This document shows, in pieces, positions 52,201-60,817 of a DNA stretch of 64,000 nucleotides. The stretch is from Paenibacillus glycanilyticus. GTDB lineage: Bacteria > Bacillota > Bacilli > Paenibacillales > Paenibacillaceae. The stretch's first letter is position 1. Every line of letters begins with the position of its first letter. Location of the stretch: contig NZ_JAMBNP010000013.1 of assembly GCF_023715145.1 (NCBI RefSeq), positions 124,001 to 188,000 on the forward strand. The letters are read 5' to 3'. Made by a program: the position numbers and the translations under genes. The notes below the pieces were generated by a model. The model was given only the letters and a program-made list of their open reading frames with translations. It did no database searches and was not told the origin of the DNA.

Positions 52201-54931
52201 TGAGGTTAATGCCCTTTTGAAGCAAAGTAATGGATGAAGCTCTTGTTCCTCCATTTGTAATATTCGCCGTAAAATCGCGATCTTCCGGATCAACGGAAGC
52301 CGCTGCGGCTGCACCGTCTGCCGTATTGAAATGCCAGTAAGTCAGGCGGTCCAGTCGTCCAAGATCGAAGCTGCCGTTGTAGACATGGTTGCCGTTAAGC
52401 GGCTCCTTCGCCGCATCCTCGTTATAAGGATCCGGTGCGTCCACTTCTTCCAGCTTCACATTGCCGATCCATACAGGATTGGTGTTAAGGCCGATATTAA
52501 GTTCGAGACGGGCCAAAACATCTGTCTCCGCCGCCATTTGGAATGTCATGCTGTAGTTCTTGACTTGATCCGTCAAATTAACGGACAAGACATCGGAATA
52601 AGTACCCCAGCCGCGTTCCGCGCCGCCGCCGATCTTGGCGGACATTGTGCGGTTGGTGCTTGATTTGGCGTCAAAGGACAGGTTGTAGTACCTTCCTTTG
52701 CCCACTGTCACGTTCTGAATAAGCTGAACGGCATAATCCTGGGACCCGCCATTTGTTATCTCCGCCTTCGCATAGGCGGTCGCGTCAATGACGTCTGTTC
52801 CGATTGATCCCTGGCCATTATAGGTAGGGACATGAACAAAGTTCCATTTCTCCGGATCCAGCGTATCCGTATCCGTTGCTACCGTTTTGAAGCCATTCGC
52901 GTAATTGGCATCATGCACATAGTTGCCGTCAATGGCCGGTTTGTGATTGTCCGGCAGAGCCTCCTGCTCAATCTTTGGCTCTTCCAGACCTTCCGTCGAA
53001 TAGCCGCCCTTCTTATCGTAAACGCGGACATATTCTACTTCCATCGTCCGATCGTTATTGTCCAGCGGCATTCTGCCTCCGTCGAAATTGCCGCCGACAG
53101 CGAGGTTCAAGATCATGTAGAACGGTTTATCAAATGGCGCCGGATAGGCATATTTCGCCGGTTGATCAATTCCCCAGCTGTTCCAATTATTCTGCGTCTG
53201 ATAGACAACGCCGTCTACCAGCCAACGGATTTCGCCCGGCTCCCATTCAACGGCATACACATGCTCACCGCTAAAATCCGTTCCATCCGGGAAGTTATAT
53301 TTGTTGCCCGTATAACGGTTACCCGGAGCGGCTTTGCCATAATGAATCGTTCCGGAAACCTCTTCGGGCAGCCTGCCCACTGCTTCCATAATGTCGATCT
53401 CGCCGGAAGATGCCCATGTGCCGTATTCGCTTGTTGCCGGCATCATCCAGAAGGCTGGCCAGAATCCTTGGCCTTTCGGCAGCTTCAGCTTCGCTTCAAA
53501 TTTGCCGTATGCTTTGGTGAATGTATTCTGCGTGAAAATCCGTCCCGATGTATACGGTTTATTATTGCTGTTTGCTTCTTTTTTCGCCGTAATAACAAGC
53601 TTGCCGTCTTCTACCTTCATATTGTCCGCTTCATAGCTTTGCTGCTCGTTATTGCCCCAGCCGTCAAGTCCGTATTGCGAACCCGTCCCGAGCTGGTATC
53701 CCCACTTATCCAGGTTCACGCCGTTTGTGTCGAGGTTGCTGCCGGTTCCGTCAAACTCGTCGCTCCAGAGCAGCTCCCACTCGTCTTCCGGCGCGGTCGT
53801 AGGAGTTGGCGCAGGGGTTGGAGTTCCGCCGCCGCCGATTCCGCCGTTGCCGCTATTGACGACATAGCGCTGATTGTTGTTCAGACTGCTGCCGTTTAAT
53901 GAAGAGTTCGGATTATTGCTGTTTAGTTGATGGATATCCGTGTTGCTGGTTTCAATAACCGTGCCCGAATCGAGGTTCATCGTATCGATCTTGGAATCCT
54001 CGAACACGATTCTTACCGGTCCTTCTTTCTTATCGACAACAACTTTAGGCGCCTTCACATTGTGAAAATGTATGCTGTGAACACCGCCGCCGCTTACGTA
54101 GATGATGCCCTTCACTTCGGAATTTTTCAGCGTGAAATCGCCTTCAGCAATACCCGCGGTTAAGAACAGATCACCGCTTATTGCAGCATCCCCAAGCGTT
54201 ACGCCATTCGTATTCACCAATGCATTGCCCTCAAGCTTCTGATTCTTGTAGGTGCCGGCTTTCGTATAGGCTTCGCCGGCCAGACGGTCGAGCAGAACAA
54301 CCGCTTCCGCGCGCGTAATGGATTGGAGCGGCTTAATCGTTCCGTTAGGGAAGCCCTTCAAATATCCTCCGCTTACTAATTGGCCAAGCGGCACTTCTGC
54401 AAATGCGCCAATCTGCGCTTTATCGTTAAAGGCACTTAACGGGTCATTGCCCTGTACCTCAGGCAGACGGAACAAGCCTGCCGCAATCTTCGCAGCTTCC
54501 TGTCTCGTAATCGCCGCATTAGGCTTGAATGTTCCGTCCGGATAACCATTAATGTAGCCTGCATGCTTACCCATGGCGACCTGATCCGCATACCACGCGC
54601 CGGCTGCCAAATCCGTGAAGCCGTTGTCGCCCTTTGACGTGAAACCAAACAGGCTGTTAATCAGTTTCGTGAATTCCGCGCGCGTAATTTGCTGCTCCGG
54701 CTTAAAGCTTCCGTCCGGGTAGCTGCTGACCAGTCCCTTGGAGGTCCATTCGCCTACTTGCTCCGCTGCCCAATGCCCCGCTACGTCAGCAGGACCGGCA
54801 TTTGTTGCTTCTGCCGAAGCCGATGAAGCATAAGCGGCAGAAGGCAGATAGCTTGCCAGAATCATTACCGACATCACAAGCGACAACACCCGTCTCATGC
54901 GAAGACGACTGCTTCTTCTCTTACTTTGCAT
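46271..54931 (-). CDS. giant SLH-anchored protein with two GH16 endo-beta-1,3-glucanase domains
   Basis: 2886-residue surface enzyme. The signal peptide covers about 1-36. Three SLH repeats (about 48-220) bind the cell wall; a small beta-helix-like segment (235-340) and a Pro/Thr linker follow. GH16 domain 1 (about 386-641) has catalytic Glu512 and Glu517 in GEIDIMEAVG. Four CBM4/9-like modules and a DUF1533-like domain come next. GH16 domain 2 (about 1415-1675) has GEIDIMEARG near 1545. More CBM4/9-like modules and three further DUF1533-like modules lead to two F5/8 type C (discoidin) domains at the C-terminus. Both active sites look intact. It should hydrolyse laminarin- or lichenin-like beta-glucans at the cell surface. 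ATG at 54931 chosen (AGAGGGG upstream); a TTG one codon earlier is possible. Confidence 0.92.
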   Translation of the reverse strand: MQSKRRSSRLRMRRVLSLVMSVMILASYLPSAAYASSASAEATNAGPADVAGHWAAEQVGEWTSKGLVSSYPDGSFKPEQQITRAEFTKLINSLFGFTSKGDNGFTDLAAGAWYADQVAMGKHAGYINGYPDGTFKPNAAITRQEAAKIAAGLFRLPEVQGNDPLSAFNDKAQIGAFAEVPLGQLVSGGYLKGFPNGTIKPLQSITRAEAVVLLDRLAGEAYTKAGTYKNQKLEGNALVNTNGVTLGDAAISGDLFLTAGIAEGDFTLKNSEVKGIIYVSGGGVHSIHFHNVKAPKVVVDKKEGPVRIVFEDSKIDTMNLDSGTVIETSNTDIHQLNSNNPNSSLNGSSLNNNQRYVVNSGNGGIGGGGTPTPAPTPTTAPEDEWELLWSDEFDGTGSNLDTNGVNLDKWGYQLGTGSQYGLDGWGNNEQQSYEADNMKVEDGKLVITAKKEANSNNKPYTSGRIFTQNTFTKAYGKFEAKLKLPKGQGFWPAFWMMPATSEYGTWASSGEIDIMEAVGRLPEEVSGTIHYGKAAPGNRYTGNKYNFPDGTDFSGEHVYAVEWEPGEIRWLVDGVVYQTQNNWNSWGIDQPAKYAYPAPFDKPFYMILNLAVGGNFDGGRMPLDNNDRTMEVEYVRVYDKKGGYSTEGLEEPKIEQEALPDNHKPAIDGNYVHDANYANGFKTVATDTDTLDPEKWNFVHVPTYNGQGSIGTDVIDATAYAKAEITNGGSQDYAVQLIQNVTVGKGRYYNLSFDAKSSTNRTMSAKIGGGAERGWGTYSDVLSVNLTDQVKNYSMTFQMAAETDVLARLELNIGLNTNPVWIGNVKLEEVDAPDPYNEDAAKEPLNGNHVYNGSFDLGRLDRLTYWHFNTADGAAAAASVDPEDRDFTANITNGGTRASSITLLQKGINLIPGNDYQVKFKASAASDRTIKVGIQKQDGTNVVEPIEVNLTTASAVQTVNFNSAQAADDKAILVFLLGGSDADVAMDNVVMTRLTNNGIGDLPLADLFPLKNGDFSNGKASWNLHVQGFYDGWDKVTGYAEDAGSMKVNVSSVGNYPWDVIFMQNDFNLRKDNTYVVSVDLKSTAERDAEIVIDNAGGRLLSKTEHLTADYQTFTYELPVTGDTLASFKVLLGKQTTNPAGAHDVYADNVRVEIKGARDKSFLLKNGYFTDGEASWSKHVQGVYDGNSKATFDFAGGRAKINIENVGANPWDVMLFQEPLPVKKDISYIVTFDARATVGRTIDVIAENGTYTRYLNEKVALGETTKSYSFEFAMPRDETVGLKYLLGKNGDALAAHDVFIDNVRFERKGAKEALGEKVPLGNDIRLTSAPIVTPDVTDNSLGKEVTLTFASQPGWSSSIHTITVDGIVLAAEDYVIGTNRITIKASVFTAAGDHVIVLQASGYELGQVTQTIEAEQMWSLVWSDEFNGDAVNPDTNGVDLSKWGYQEGNGSEYGVADWGNNEQQYYRRQNVAVDPETGNLVLTARKETFNGKPYTSGRLWTSNTFTKAYGKFEARMKLPEGTGIWPAFWMMPEGSEYGGWAASGEIDIMEARGRLPHEVGGTIHYGKNAPNNKATGAAYNFPEGESIAGYHTYSVEWEPGELRWYVDGNLYQTVNNWSSWGADQPDKYAYPAPFDKPFYMILNLAVGGQFDGNRLPADSDLPAKMEVDYVRAYELTGRPYRTPVEPDAKDEIPAGAKAIVDQDFEHGLTDIADSTHALNANYWNFLHTPDFGGAGSAVVDTVGDDKFAKVSIASGGNQNYALQLIQYATITKGHAYKISFDAKASAARNISLKVGGDADNGWGAYSDNFDAALTTNLKHYEYRFLMNNDTDLAARLELNLGLNTNTVWIGNIKIEEVDAASEQNGAKAPLGNGQHVYNGNFDLGSMDRMTYWNFVTSGDGEATASVDPEARRLEAVITDGGDSPSDVTLTQKGINLLQSDSYKLSFKASAESERSIKAFFASKDGNTVYASKDVALTTALTSQEFAFTMPVGVTDEEGQLVFGLGGDDSDVTIDNVSLIRTTNNNFDFTGVDLFPLKNGDFFAGLLNWEQNSQDGGASQFIAENGAAKINVTSLGNQPYSNMLIQGGMSFKKGLTYTLELDVKASVARDLQATLENASYVRRFDSGVQAVGTEWTHLKFTVRPTADESLALKIMLGKTPGGAVGTVWIDNVVLEVENAPVKRPPTIVADSTDNLAGQEMVIPFADDVAWRGAVTSVSVNGAALNASQYAVTEGTLTLHSDVFSVDGNYPVKVTANGYGDAVITQQVFAGDGNLVLNGSFTNGTTNWEAWKGADDYSSILVEDEKAKIQINYNGGLDPQWHVPYTWSTQFMQSGIKLKAGKTYELSFKASSTANRPILVELTGYNNNQQVAFFITGDEAVYSKVLKPTADITLTVKYLLGNVINGDQVTPDGEHTITIDEVAVREKVSPPAIAADSTDNKLTHPIELTFTDNAAWRGAITGITIDGATVNASNYAIAAGKITIDTALFPAVKTYSIAILANGYAAAEVSQEVKTNANNIALGSTATASSGNSGAANAVDGKTGTRWESSAEDPQWISLDLKKLYKLDSIILNWEAAYGKTYTVQVATADNPGDSDWATVFTEPSGNGGLDNITLHGEEARHVRVYGSSRGSQWGYSLWEFEVYGNPSSPDPVLPAGPAITADSTDNKVGNSIELAFAGNAAWEGAVTAVKVNNAALAANQYAVAAGIITLNPSVFAAAGSYAIAVTATGYADNEVTQVMTADAPAVNLALNKSATASSVQGVFLAAEATDGDQGSRWGADWTANADNHPEWIYVDLGAIETFNKLVLNWEGAYGKSLEIQVAQPGADLASNDSWTTVHAISGQSLSGEGLKQTINLSASAQGQYVRIYVTEKGFANYGPSLYEIEIY

Positions 54932-55032
54932 CAACGCCGTTTCCCCTCTCTTACGTTATTCTTAGGGAGTCTCTCGTGTTGTTAACGTTTTTTATACTCT
55001 CTTATCTTTTAAAAAAAACGAATATGGGCAAT

Positions 55033-55067
55033 AGAAAAGGAACGCCTGGCATAAAATGGCGTTCCTT
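55033..55067 (-). terminator. terminator of the binding-protein operon
   Basis: AAGGAACGCC pairs with GGCGTTCCTT and is followed by a T-rich tract on the minus strand, about 40 bases after the stop of the gene at 55107-56885. Confidence 0.82.
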
Positions 55068-55106
55068 ATCCTGTTGCTAATGCGTATAACTCAACTCACA
55101 ACCTCA

Positions 55107-56885
55107 TTATTTCGAAGCCGAAGCGTACCAATCGTTAACTTCTTTCGTCACTTGATCGCCGCCGGATTTCTTCCAGTTCTCAACCATTGTATCGAACGAA
55201 TCGATTGGTGCTTGACCGTAGATGATTTTGGAGAACGATTCGTTCACAAGCTTGTTCAGCAATTCGTTCTTCGATTTCATCGTTTCCGTCAGCGGACCTT
55301 GGAAGTAGTTTTTCATGCGGATATCTTTTTGGTCCATGACGATTTTCATAGCTTCCAGGTTTTCCGGCTTGCGAACAGCTTTCGTCTGCTCTTCGTACGG
55401 CGTCGTTGGAGCTTCGCCATTGTACAGCTTAATCATGGTATCCGCGTACAACGAAGGTTGACGCGCGCCTTCAAAGGTCAGCGAGTAGTAGATTGGCTCT
55501 ACCAGATGCGTGCGGTCCGCATAGTTCGGGAACAGGTCCGGATATTTTTGCGGATCTTTCGTGATTGTGCCGTCTGGCAGTTTGGCCCAGTCATAACCTT
55601 CCGCGAAGCCGTTCTCGAACTCGCTGCCCTTTTGCGGGTTCGCCCAGTTATCGTAGAAGAAGTTGTAGTAACGAAGCAGCGCTTCAGGATGCTCTGCCTT
55701 TTTGTTGATCAGCATCCAGCCGTTAACGGAAGGGTTACCGCTTTGGGAACCGATTTTACCGTCTGGACCAGCAGGGATCGGGTAAGCTTTGTATTTGGCG
55801 CCCGGTACGTTGTTGATCAGATCGCCAAACGGCCAGTCTGGCAGCCAGTTACGGCCTACGATTGCGCCTGCTTGACCTTTCGTGAAGAACTCGGAACCGG
55901 AAGTATCATCCTTCAGACCGGAGTCTTTCGAGATCCAGCCTTTGTCCATCCAGCTTTTCAATGTGCCCAGAGCTTGCTTGGCAGCCGGATCAACCGAACC
56001 AAATGTCAGCGTGCCGTCAGCTGCTTTGTTCCATTGGCCCGGCATTGTGCCGTAAGCGCCAAACAGCCAGCTAACGTCCGTCATCCAGTTCAGGAAGCCG
56101 TTCTTGAAGCCAAGTGCCAAACCAAATGTGTCCGGTTTGCCGTTGCCGTCCGGATCCTTCGTTGTGAACGCGTCCATAATGGCTTCGAGATCGGCCACTG
56201 TTTTTGGAGCTTGCAGACCTAATTTATCCATCCAGTCTTGGCGGAGCCACAGCACCATATCGTCGTTGAATGCGTAATCGAGAACCGGCAGAGCCATTCT
56301 CTCGCCGTCACGCGTTACAGGAAGGAACGTATCCGGATTAAGAGCAGCCGCTTTTTTGTACTCGTCGCCCGCATACTTATCGAACAGCTCGTTAACCGAC
56401 ATGAATTGACCGGAGTCGATCAGCATGTTTACCGTTTCCATGTCGCCGCGGTAAGTTATGACGTCGGGCATTTTTTCGCCGGAAGACAGCATCAAGCGAA
56501 GCTTCGTTTTGTAAGCATCGTTGGTATCCGTTACCACCCAATCATATTTCACGTCGATGCCAAGGTTGTCTTTCATATACTTTTGCAAAACGTTGTTTTC
56601 CATCGTTTCGCCGGTCTTGAAGAAGTAGTTTGTGCCTACGCCTTTTACCGTTGTCAGAGTGATCGGCTCTGCGTATTTTTTGCCGTCCCAGCCTGTCTCG
56701 TCTACGCCGCTGTCCGTGCCGGCGTTGCTTGTTGCTGCCGCATTGTTGCCGCCGGAATTAGAAGGCTTCTCGCTGGCCGGCTGGTTGCCGCCGTTATTAT
56801 TGTTGCTTGATCCACATGCCGCAAGGCTTGCCGCCAGTACACCAGTCAACGAAACGAGCATAAGCTTTTTCATTGAATTACGCAT
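55107..56885 (-). CDS. extracellular sugar-binding lipoprotein (LplA/YtcQ-type)
   Basis: 592-residue solute-binding protein. The signal peptide ends at the lipobox LAAC, followed by an Asn/Gly/Ser linker of about 35 residues and a large bilobal domain typical of the LplA/YtcQ group. GGGGGG lies six bases before the ATG at 56885. It is the third gene of the operon permease-permease-binding protein. The 137-base AT-rich gap before it contains a TATAAT-like box, and a cre-like sequence with two mismatches (TGAGAGCGCTTTAT) overlaps it, so extra transcription of the binding protein is possible. Its position next to the GH16 gene suggests beta-glucan oligosaccharides as cargo. Confidence 0.9.
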   Translation of the reverse strand: MRNSMKKLMLVSLTGVLAASLAACGSSNNNNGGNQPASEKPSNSGGNNAAATSNAGTDSGVDETGWDGKKYAEPITLTTVKGVGTNYFFKTGETMENNVLQKYMKDNLGIDVKYDWVVTDTNDAYKTKLRLMLSSGEKMPDVITYRGDMETVNMLIDSGQFMSVNELFDKYAGDEYKKAAALNPDTFLPVTRDGERMALPVLDYAFNDDMVLWLRQDWMDKLGLQAPKTVADLEAIMDAFTTKDPDGNGKPDTFGLALGFKNGFLNWMTDVSWLFGAYGTMPGQWNKAADGTLTFGSVDPAAKQALGTLKSWMDKGWISKDSGLKDDTSGSEFFTKGQAGAIVGRNWLPDWPFGDLINNVPGAKYKAYPIPAGPDGKIGSQSGNPSVNGWMLINKKAEHPEALLRYYNFFYDNWANPQKGSEFENGFAEGYDWAKLPDGTITKDPQKYPDLFPNYADRTHLVEPIYYSLTFEGARQPSLYADTMIKLYNGEAPTTPYEEQTKAVRKPENLEAMKIVMDQKDIRMKNYFQGPLTETMKSKNELLNKLVNESFSKIIYGQAPIDSFDTMVENWKKSGGDQVTKEVNDWYASASK

Positions 56886-57022
56886 TTTTTTCCCCCCGTA
56901 AAATGATTATTATAGCATGAGAGCGCTTTATTTACTCTCAATTAATACTATAGTCTTGGTTATTGATGTTATAAATACCATAATTTTGAGTAACATACCA
57001 ATTTATTATCTTCCTGAAATGA

Positions 57023-57901
57023 TTACTCTTTGACCGCTCCAAGGACAATCCCCTTGACGAAAAACCGCTGCAGGAACGGATACACAAGGAGTACGGGAAG
57101 CATGCCGATAAAGATCTGCGCCGCCTTCACCGTACGCTGGGATATGTTCTTGAGCTCATTTACGTCCGGGTTCAGCTTGCTGAAATCCTGCTGTACGATA
57201 ATCGTCTGCAGGAAGGTCGCAAGCGGATAGTTGCGGTAATCGTTAATATAGAGCAAAGCGTCAAACCAGGCATTCCAGTTGCCAACGATGGTGAACAGCG
57301 ACATGGTCGCGAGCGCCGGCATGGCCAGAGGCAGATAGACCCGGAACAGAGTCGAGAAATGCCCCGCTCCGTCGATGAAAGCTGCTTCCTCCAGCTCCTT
57401 GGGCGTAGCCCGGAAGAAGTTCATCAAGAGAATCATGTTGAATACGGCAACGGAGCCCGGAAGAACAAGCGCCCAAATGGTATTCATCATATGAAGATTG
57501 CGAATGACGATATAGAGAGGCACGATGCCGCCGCTGAACCACATCGTAAATACGAAATACCAAGCGTAACGCGAGCGGGCTTTAAACGCCGTCGTATCCT
57601 TCGACAGCGCATAGCCGCCTAACGTGATAACGGCGAGTGTAATCGACGCTCCAAGCGCCGTACGTCCGATGGAGATCCAAAACGCCCGGAGGAAGTTAGG
57701 GTTATTCATCGTTTTCGTATACGATTCGGTATTGAAATCTACCGGCCACATCCCGACCAGATGCGCATTCGCAGGGGCACTGGCACTAAAGCTGATGGCC
57801 AAGATATGAATGATTGGTATAATGCACAGCAGTCCCGCGAGACTTAAGAGAAGATAGTTAAAGACAGAGAATGCCCGGTAGCCGAATGTTTTCTGATACA
57901 T
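57023..57901 (-). CDS. sugar ABC transporter permease, YtcP/MalG-like
   Basis: 292-residue permease with six membrane helices, EAA loop ELEEAAFIDGAGHFSTLF and the C-terminal FVKGIVLGAVKE typical of YtcP. AAAGGGG precedes the ATG, 18 bases after the stop of the LplB-like partner. It works with that partner and the binding protein at 55107-56885. The ATPase is not encoded here. Confidence 0.92.
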   Translation of the reverse strand: MYQKTFGYRAFSVFNYLLLSLAGLLCIIPIIHILAISFSASAPANAHLVGMWPVDFNTESYTKTMNNPNFLRAFWISIGRTALGASITLAVITLGGYALSKDTTAFKARSRYAWYFVFTMWFSGGIVPLYIVIRNLHMMNTIWALVLPGSVAVFNMILLMNFFRATPKELEEAAFIDGAGHFSTLFRVYLPLAMPALATMSLFTIVGNWNAWFDALLYINDYRNYPLATFLQTIIVQQDFSKLNPDVNELKNISQRTVKAAQIFIGMLPVLLVYPFLQRFFVKGIVLGAVKE

Positions 57902-57919
57902 GTACGCAGGTACCCCTTT

Positions 57920-58885
57920 CTAGAAGATTTTATAATCCGCATATTTTTTGGCGAGCTTGTAGCCGATGATGATGAGCACGAAACCAATCAAGGATTTGAA
58001 TATGCCCACCGCTGTTGCCAGGCTGTACTGCCCGTTCAAAATCCCCGTACGATAAACGAAAGTATCAATGATATCGCCTTTATCGTAGACAAGCGGATTA
58101 TACAAGTTGAAGATTTGGTCGAAGCCTGCGTTCAGGATATTGCCGAGCGCAAGCGTCCCTACGACGATAACGATCGGCAAAAGCGACGGAATCGTTACAT
58201 GCCAGGTCTGCTTCCAGCGTGTCGCGCCGTCCACCTCGGCTGCCTCATACAGGGAAGGATTAACCCCCGCCAGCGCGGCAAGGTATACGATCGTGCCGTA
58301 ACCAAACTGCTGCCAGATATCGCTAAGCACCACTACAAAACGGAACCAGTCTCCGTCGCCAAGGAACAGAATCGATTCTTTTACGCCAAACCAGTTGTGA
58401 AGAACCGTGTTAATGATCCCGTCCGAAGCCAGCATGTCGTTCAGAATGCCGCCGAGGAATACCCAGGAAATAAAGTAGGGCAAGTAGACCAAGGTCTGCA
58501 CCGTGCGCTTGAACGGATTAACGTTCACTTCGTTCAGCAAGAGAGCAAAAATAAATGGCACGATAATCCCGCATATAATCTTCAAGGCGGCGATAAAGGC
58601 CGTGTTCGTGATAACCTGCTTGATGTCCGGATAATCGAACATAAACTTGAAGTGCTCAAGCCCAACCCACTTGGAATGGAAAATGCCATCGTAAGGCTTG
58701 TAGTCCTGAAAAGCGATTACCAGTCCCCCGAGAGGTACGTACACAAAGATAAATTGCAAGACGACTGCCGGAAGCAACATGAGATGCAGCGGCCATGTCC
58801 TCTTCAGGAAACCTCTTGTTTTTGTTTTTTCGTTGTTCTCCCCATAGACCTCATTACGGGCTATCGCCTTTGTTGTTGTCCCCAT
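57920..58885 (-). CDS. sugar ABC transporter permease, LplB family
   Basis: 321-residue permease with six membrane helices, N-terminal YVPLGGLVIAFQDYKPYDG signature and EAA loop LYEAAEVDGATRWKQTW. The ATG at 58885 has GGAAAGGA nine bases upstream; the open frame reaches 58957, but the extra part is not family-like, and the ATG two codons upstream is too close to the ribosome-binding site. First gene of the transporter operon and divergent from the two-component genes at 59048, which are the likely regulators. Confidence 0.92.
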   Translation of the reverse strand: MGTTTKAIARNEVYGENNEKTKTRGFLKRTWPLHLMLLPAVVLQFIFVYVPLGGLVIAFQDYKPYDGIFHSKWVGLEHFKFMFDYPDIKQVITNTAFIAALKIICGIIVPFIFALLLNEVNVNPFKRTVQTLVYLPYFISWVFLGGILNDMLASDGIINTVLHNWFGVKESILFLGDGDWFRFVVVLSDIWQQFGYGTIVYLAALAGVNPSLYEAAEVDGATRWKQTWHVTIPSLLPIVIVVGTLALGNILNAGFDQIFNLYNPLVYDKGDIIDTFVYRTGILNGQYSLATAVGIFKSLIGFVLIIIGYKLAKKYADYKIF

Positions 58886-59047
58886 CCCCATTGTCCTTTC
58901 CGCTATTCTTTTTGTCGATTGACAGAGTTTCATCATGATGTATAGTAAGTATAGCAATCGGGGAATCGGCTAGTCTGCGCCAATGATTTTAGAACGATAC
59001 CCATTTCTTTTGTTTTCATCCACTTTGACGCGGGGAGACGGACAAGG

Positions 59048-60775
59048 ATGTCGCTTAGATTGAATACGTTTACAAAAATAGTCGGCATTATCGTTTTGCT
59101 GCTTATTCCGATTATCGCGCTCTACTGGTATTCGAATAAAACGAGTATGGACGTTGTCATGAACGAAGTGGAAATATCCATGCATAAGGACTTGTCCTAT
59201 TTCGCCGACAAGACCGACGAGACGGCAAGCCAGCTTGCGAGAAGCGGCCTCATGATCACGGAAGACATTAACGTCCGTACCCTCGAATTCCTGGAAATCG
59301 CCACTTTGTATGAACAAACCGACCAGAAGATCCGAATTGCCGACAAGCTGCGGCTCATTAACGCCTCTTCCCCGTGGGATACAACCATAAGCATCTATGC
59401 GCCGGCTACCAATACCTTCGTTTCAACCGACTTCCATCTGGAATACGATAAAGATCTCGTCAAGAAGAACTATTCAAAGGTATGGAAATATACCGAGAAC
59501 GTCGCTCCTTACTATCAGAACAATCCGAGATTTGTCCGGTTCCTCAGCGAGCCTTACGACAGCTCCTCCGAGAAAGCCGGCCTTGTCGTAGAAGTCAGCT
59601 TTGCGGCAGACGAATTGGTGAAAGCGCTCGAGCGCTTTAAGCAAGGCGGCAAAGGAGATGCCTTCTTTGTTTCGCCCGACCAGCGAATACTAGCCGTGAA
59701 TGGTTCCGATAGCGAGCTTCAGCAAACTCTTCTCTCGAAAATAGATTTGAATACGCTCTCCCATGCCCAGTACAGCCGCATCAAACTGAACGGAACCGAA
59801 TATACCGTGAACAGCGTGTACATGCCGGAGCTTGGCTGGTATCTGTTTGATTACTTGCCGATTGATGACGTTGTCAGACCCATTACGACGAACAGCAATC
59901 TTTTCTACATCTGCATCTTATTCCTGCTGATCGGCAGCACGATTGCGGCCTATGTCCTGTATACGAATGTGCAGGTTCCGATCCGCGAGCTGATCCGCGG
60001 CGTGAAGAAGCTGAAGAAAGGCGAATATCCGAAGCTGAAGGTGTTCCATCCGAACAACGAGTTCCACTTCCTGCTCGTCAGCTTTAACGATATGGCCGTC
60101 CAGATCGAGCAGCTGATCCAGAACGTTTATCTCGAACAGATCCGTTCAAGAGACGCTAACCTGAAGCAGTTGCAATCCCAGATCAATCCGCATTTTCTCT
60201 ATAATTGCTTCTCTCTCATCCGCAGCTTGACGAGACTTGGAGAGAAAGAATCGGTTATGGAGCTTGCTCTTCATCTCAGCCGTTATTACCGCTATACAAC
60301 CAGATCCGAGAGAGAGCTTGCCTACCTGCGGGAAGAAGTCGAGCTTGTCAAAAGCTATCTTGCCATCCAAGCGATGAATGTCCAGGATTTGACCTATGTC
60401 ATCACGATTCCGGAGGCGATGGAAGAGCTCGAAATTCCAAGGCTTATCCTGCAGCCAATCGTGGAAAATGCCGTCGTGCACGGCCTTGAGCCGATCGGTA
60501 CTGGCGAAGTCCGGATCATAGGCTCGCAAAATGACCGCTACAACCTCATTACCGTCACGGATAACGGCATTGGCGTAACCGAGGAGCAGCTGGCCCAGCT
60601 GAAGCTCCAAATGTCGATGCCTCCGACGGAGGACAAAGGCTGCGCCTTATGGAATACCCGCCAGCGCATGCTGCTGCAGTATGGACAAGAGGCTGGCGTG
60701 CGCCTGAATCGCGGCGATGACGGCGGGCTGACCGTTGAGTTGTATTGGCCAAACGAGACAAACCACAATTCTTAA
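59048..60775 (+). CDS. membrane sensor histidine kinase, YesM-like
   Basis: 575-residue kinase. Membrane helix 1 (about 12-27), external sensor region of about 250 residues, helix 2 (about 285-307), HAMP domain, then the His-kinase domain with phospho-acceptor His382 in QINPHFLYNCFSLI. The ATP-binding domain has the N box in LILQPIVENAVVHG and TDNGIG. This is the LytS/YesM class that senses extracellular sugars in Firmicutes. It is cotranscribed with the response regulator 43 bases downstream and divergent from the transporter operon 57920-55107, which it probably induces. Confidence 0.93.
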   Translation: MSLRLNTFTKIVGIIVLLLIPIIALYWYSNKTSMDVVMNEVEISMHKDLSYFADKTDETASQLARSGLMITEDINVRTLEFLEIATLYEQTDQKIRIADKLRLINASSPWDTTISIYAPATNTFVSTDFHLEYDKDLVKKNYSKVWKYTENVAPYYQNNPRFVRFLSEPYDSSSEKAGLVVEVSFAADELVKALERFKQGGKGDAFFVSPDQRILAVNGSDSELQQTLLSKIDLNTLSHAQYSRIKLNGTEYTVNSVYMPELGWYLFDYLPIDDVVRPITTNSNLFYICILFLLIGSTIAAYVLYTNVQVPIRELIRGVKKLKKGEYPKLKVFHPNNEFHFLLVSFNDMAVQIEQLIQNVYLEQIRSRDANLKQLQSQINPHFLYNCFSLIRSLTRLGEKESVMELALHLSRYYRYTTRSERELAYLREEVELVKSYLAIQAMNVQDLTYVITIPEAMEELEIPRLILQPIVENAVVHGLEPIGTGEVRIIGSQNDRYNLITVTDNGIGVTEEQLAQLKLQMSMPPTEDKGCALWNTRQRMLLQYGQEAGVRLNRGDDGGLTVELYWPNETNHNS

Positions 60776-60781
60776 AATCAA

Positions 60782-60794
60782 TGCTTACGAAGCA
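60782..60794 (+). repeat. stray copy of the TGCTT-ACG-AAGCA mini-hairpin
   Basis: TGCTTACGAAGCA between the kinase and regulator genes is the exact complement of the 13-base mini-hairpin found in each 61-bp repeat at 1736-1989. It lies just before the AGGAGG box of the regulator gene, where a hairpin could affect translation. Five occurrences in 64 kb suggest that the motif is a dispersed repeat of this genome. Confidence 0.6.
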
Positions 60795-60817
60795 ATTCTT
60801 TTTAGGAGGAATCGAAC

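Noticed and set aside
55056..56222. 388-codon open frame antisense to a binding-protein gene
   Set aside because: Shadow of the lipoprotein gene on the other strand, without any protein-family character.
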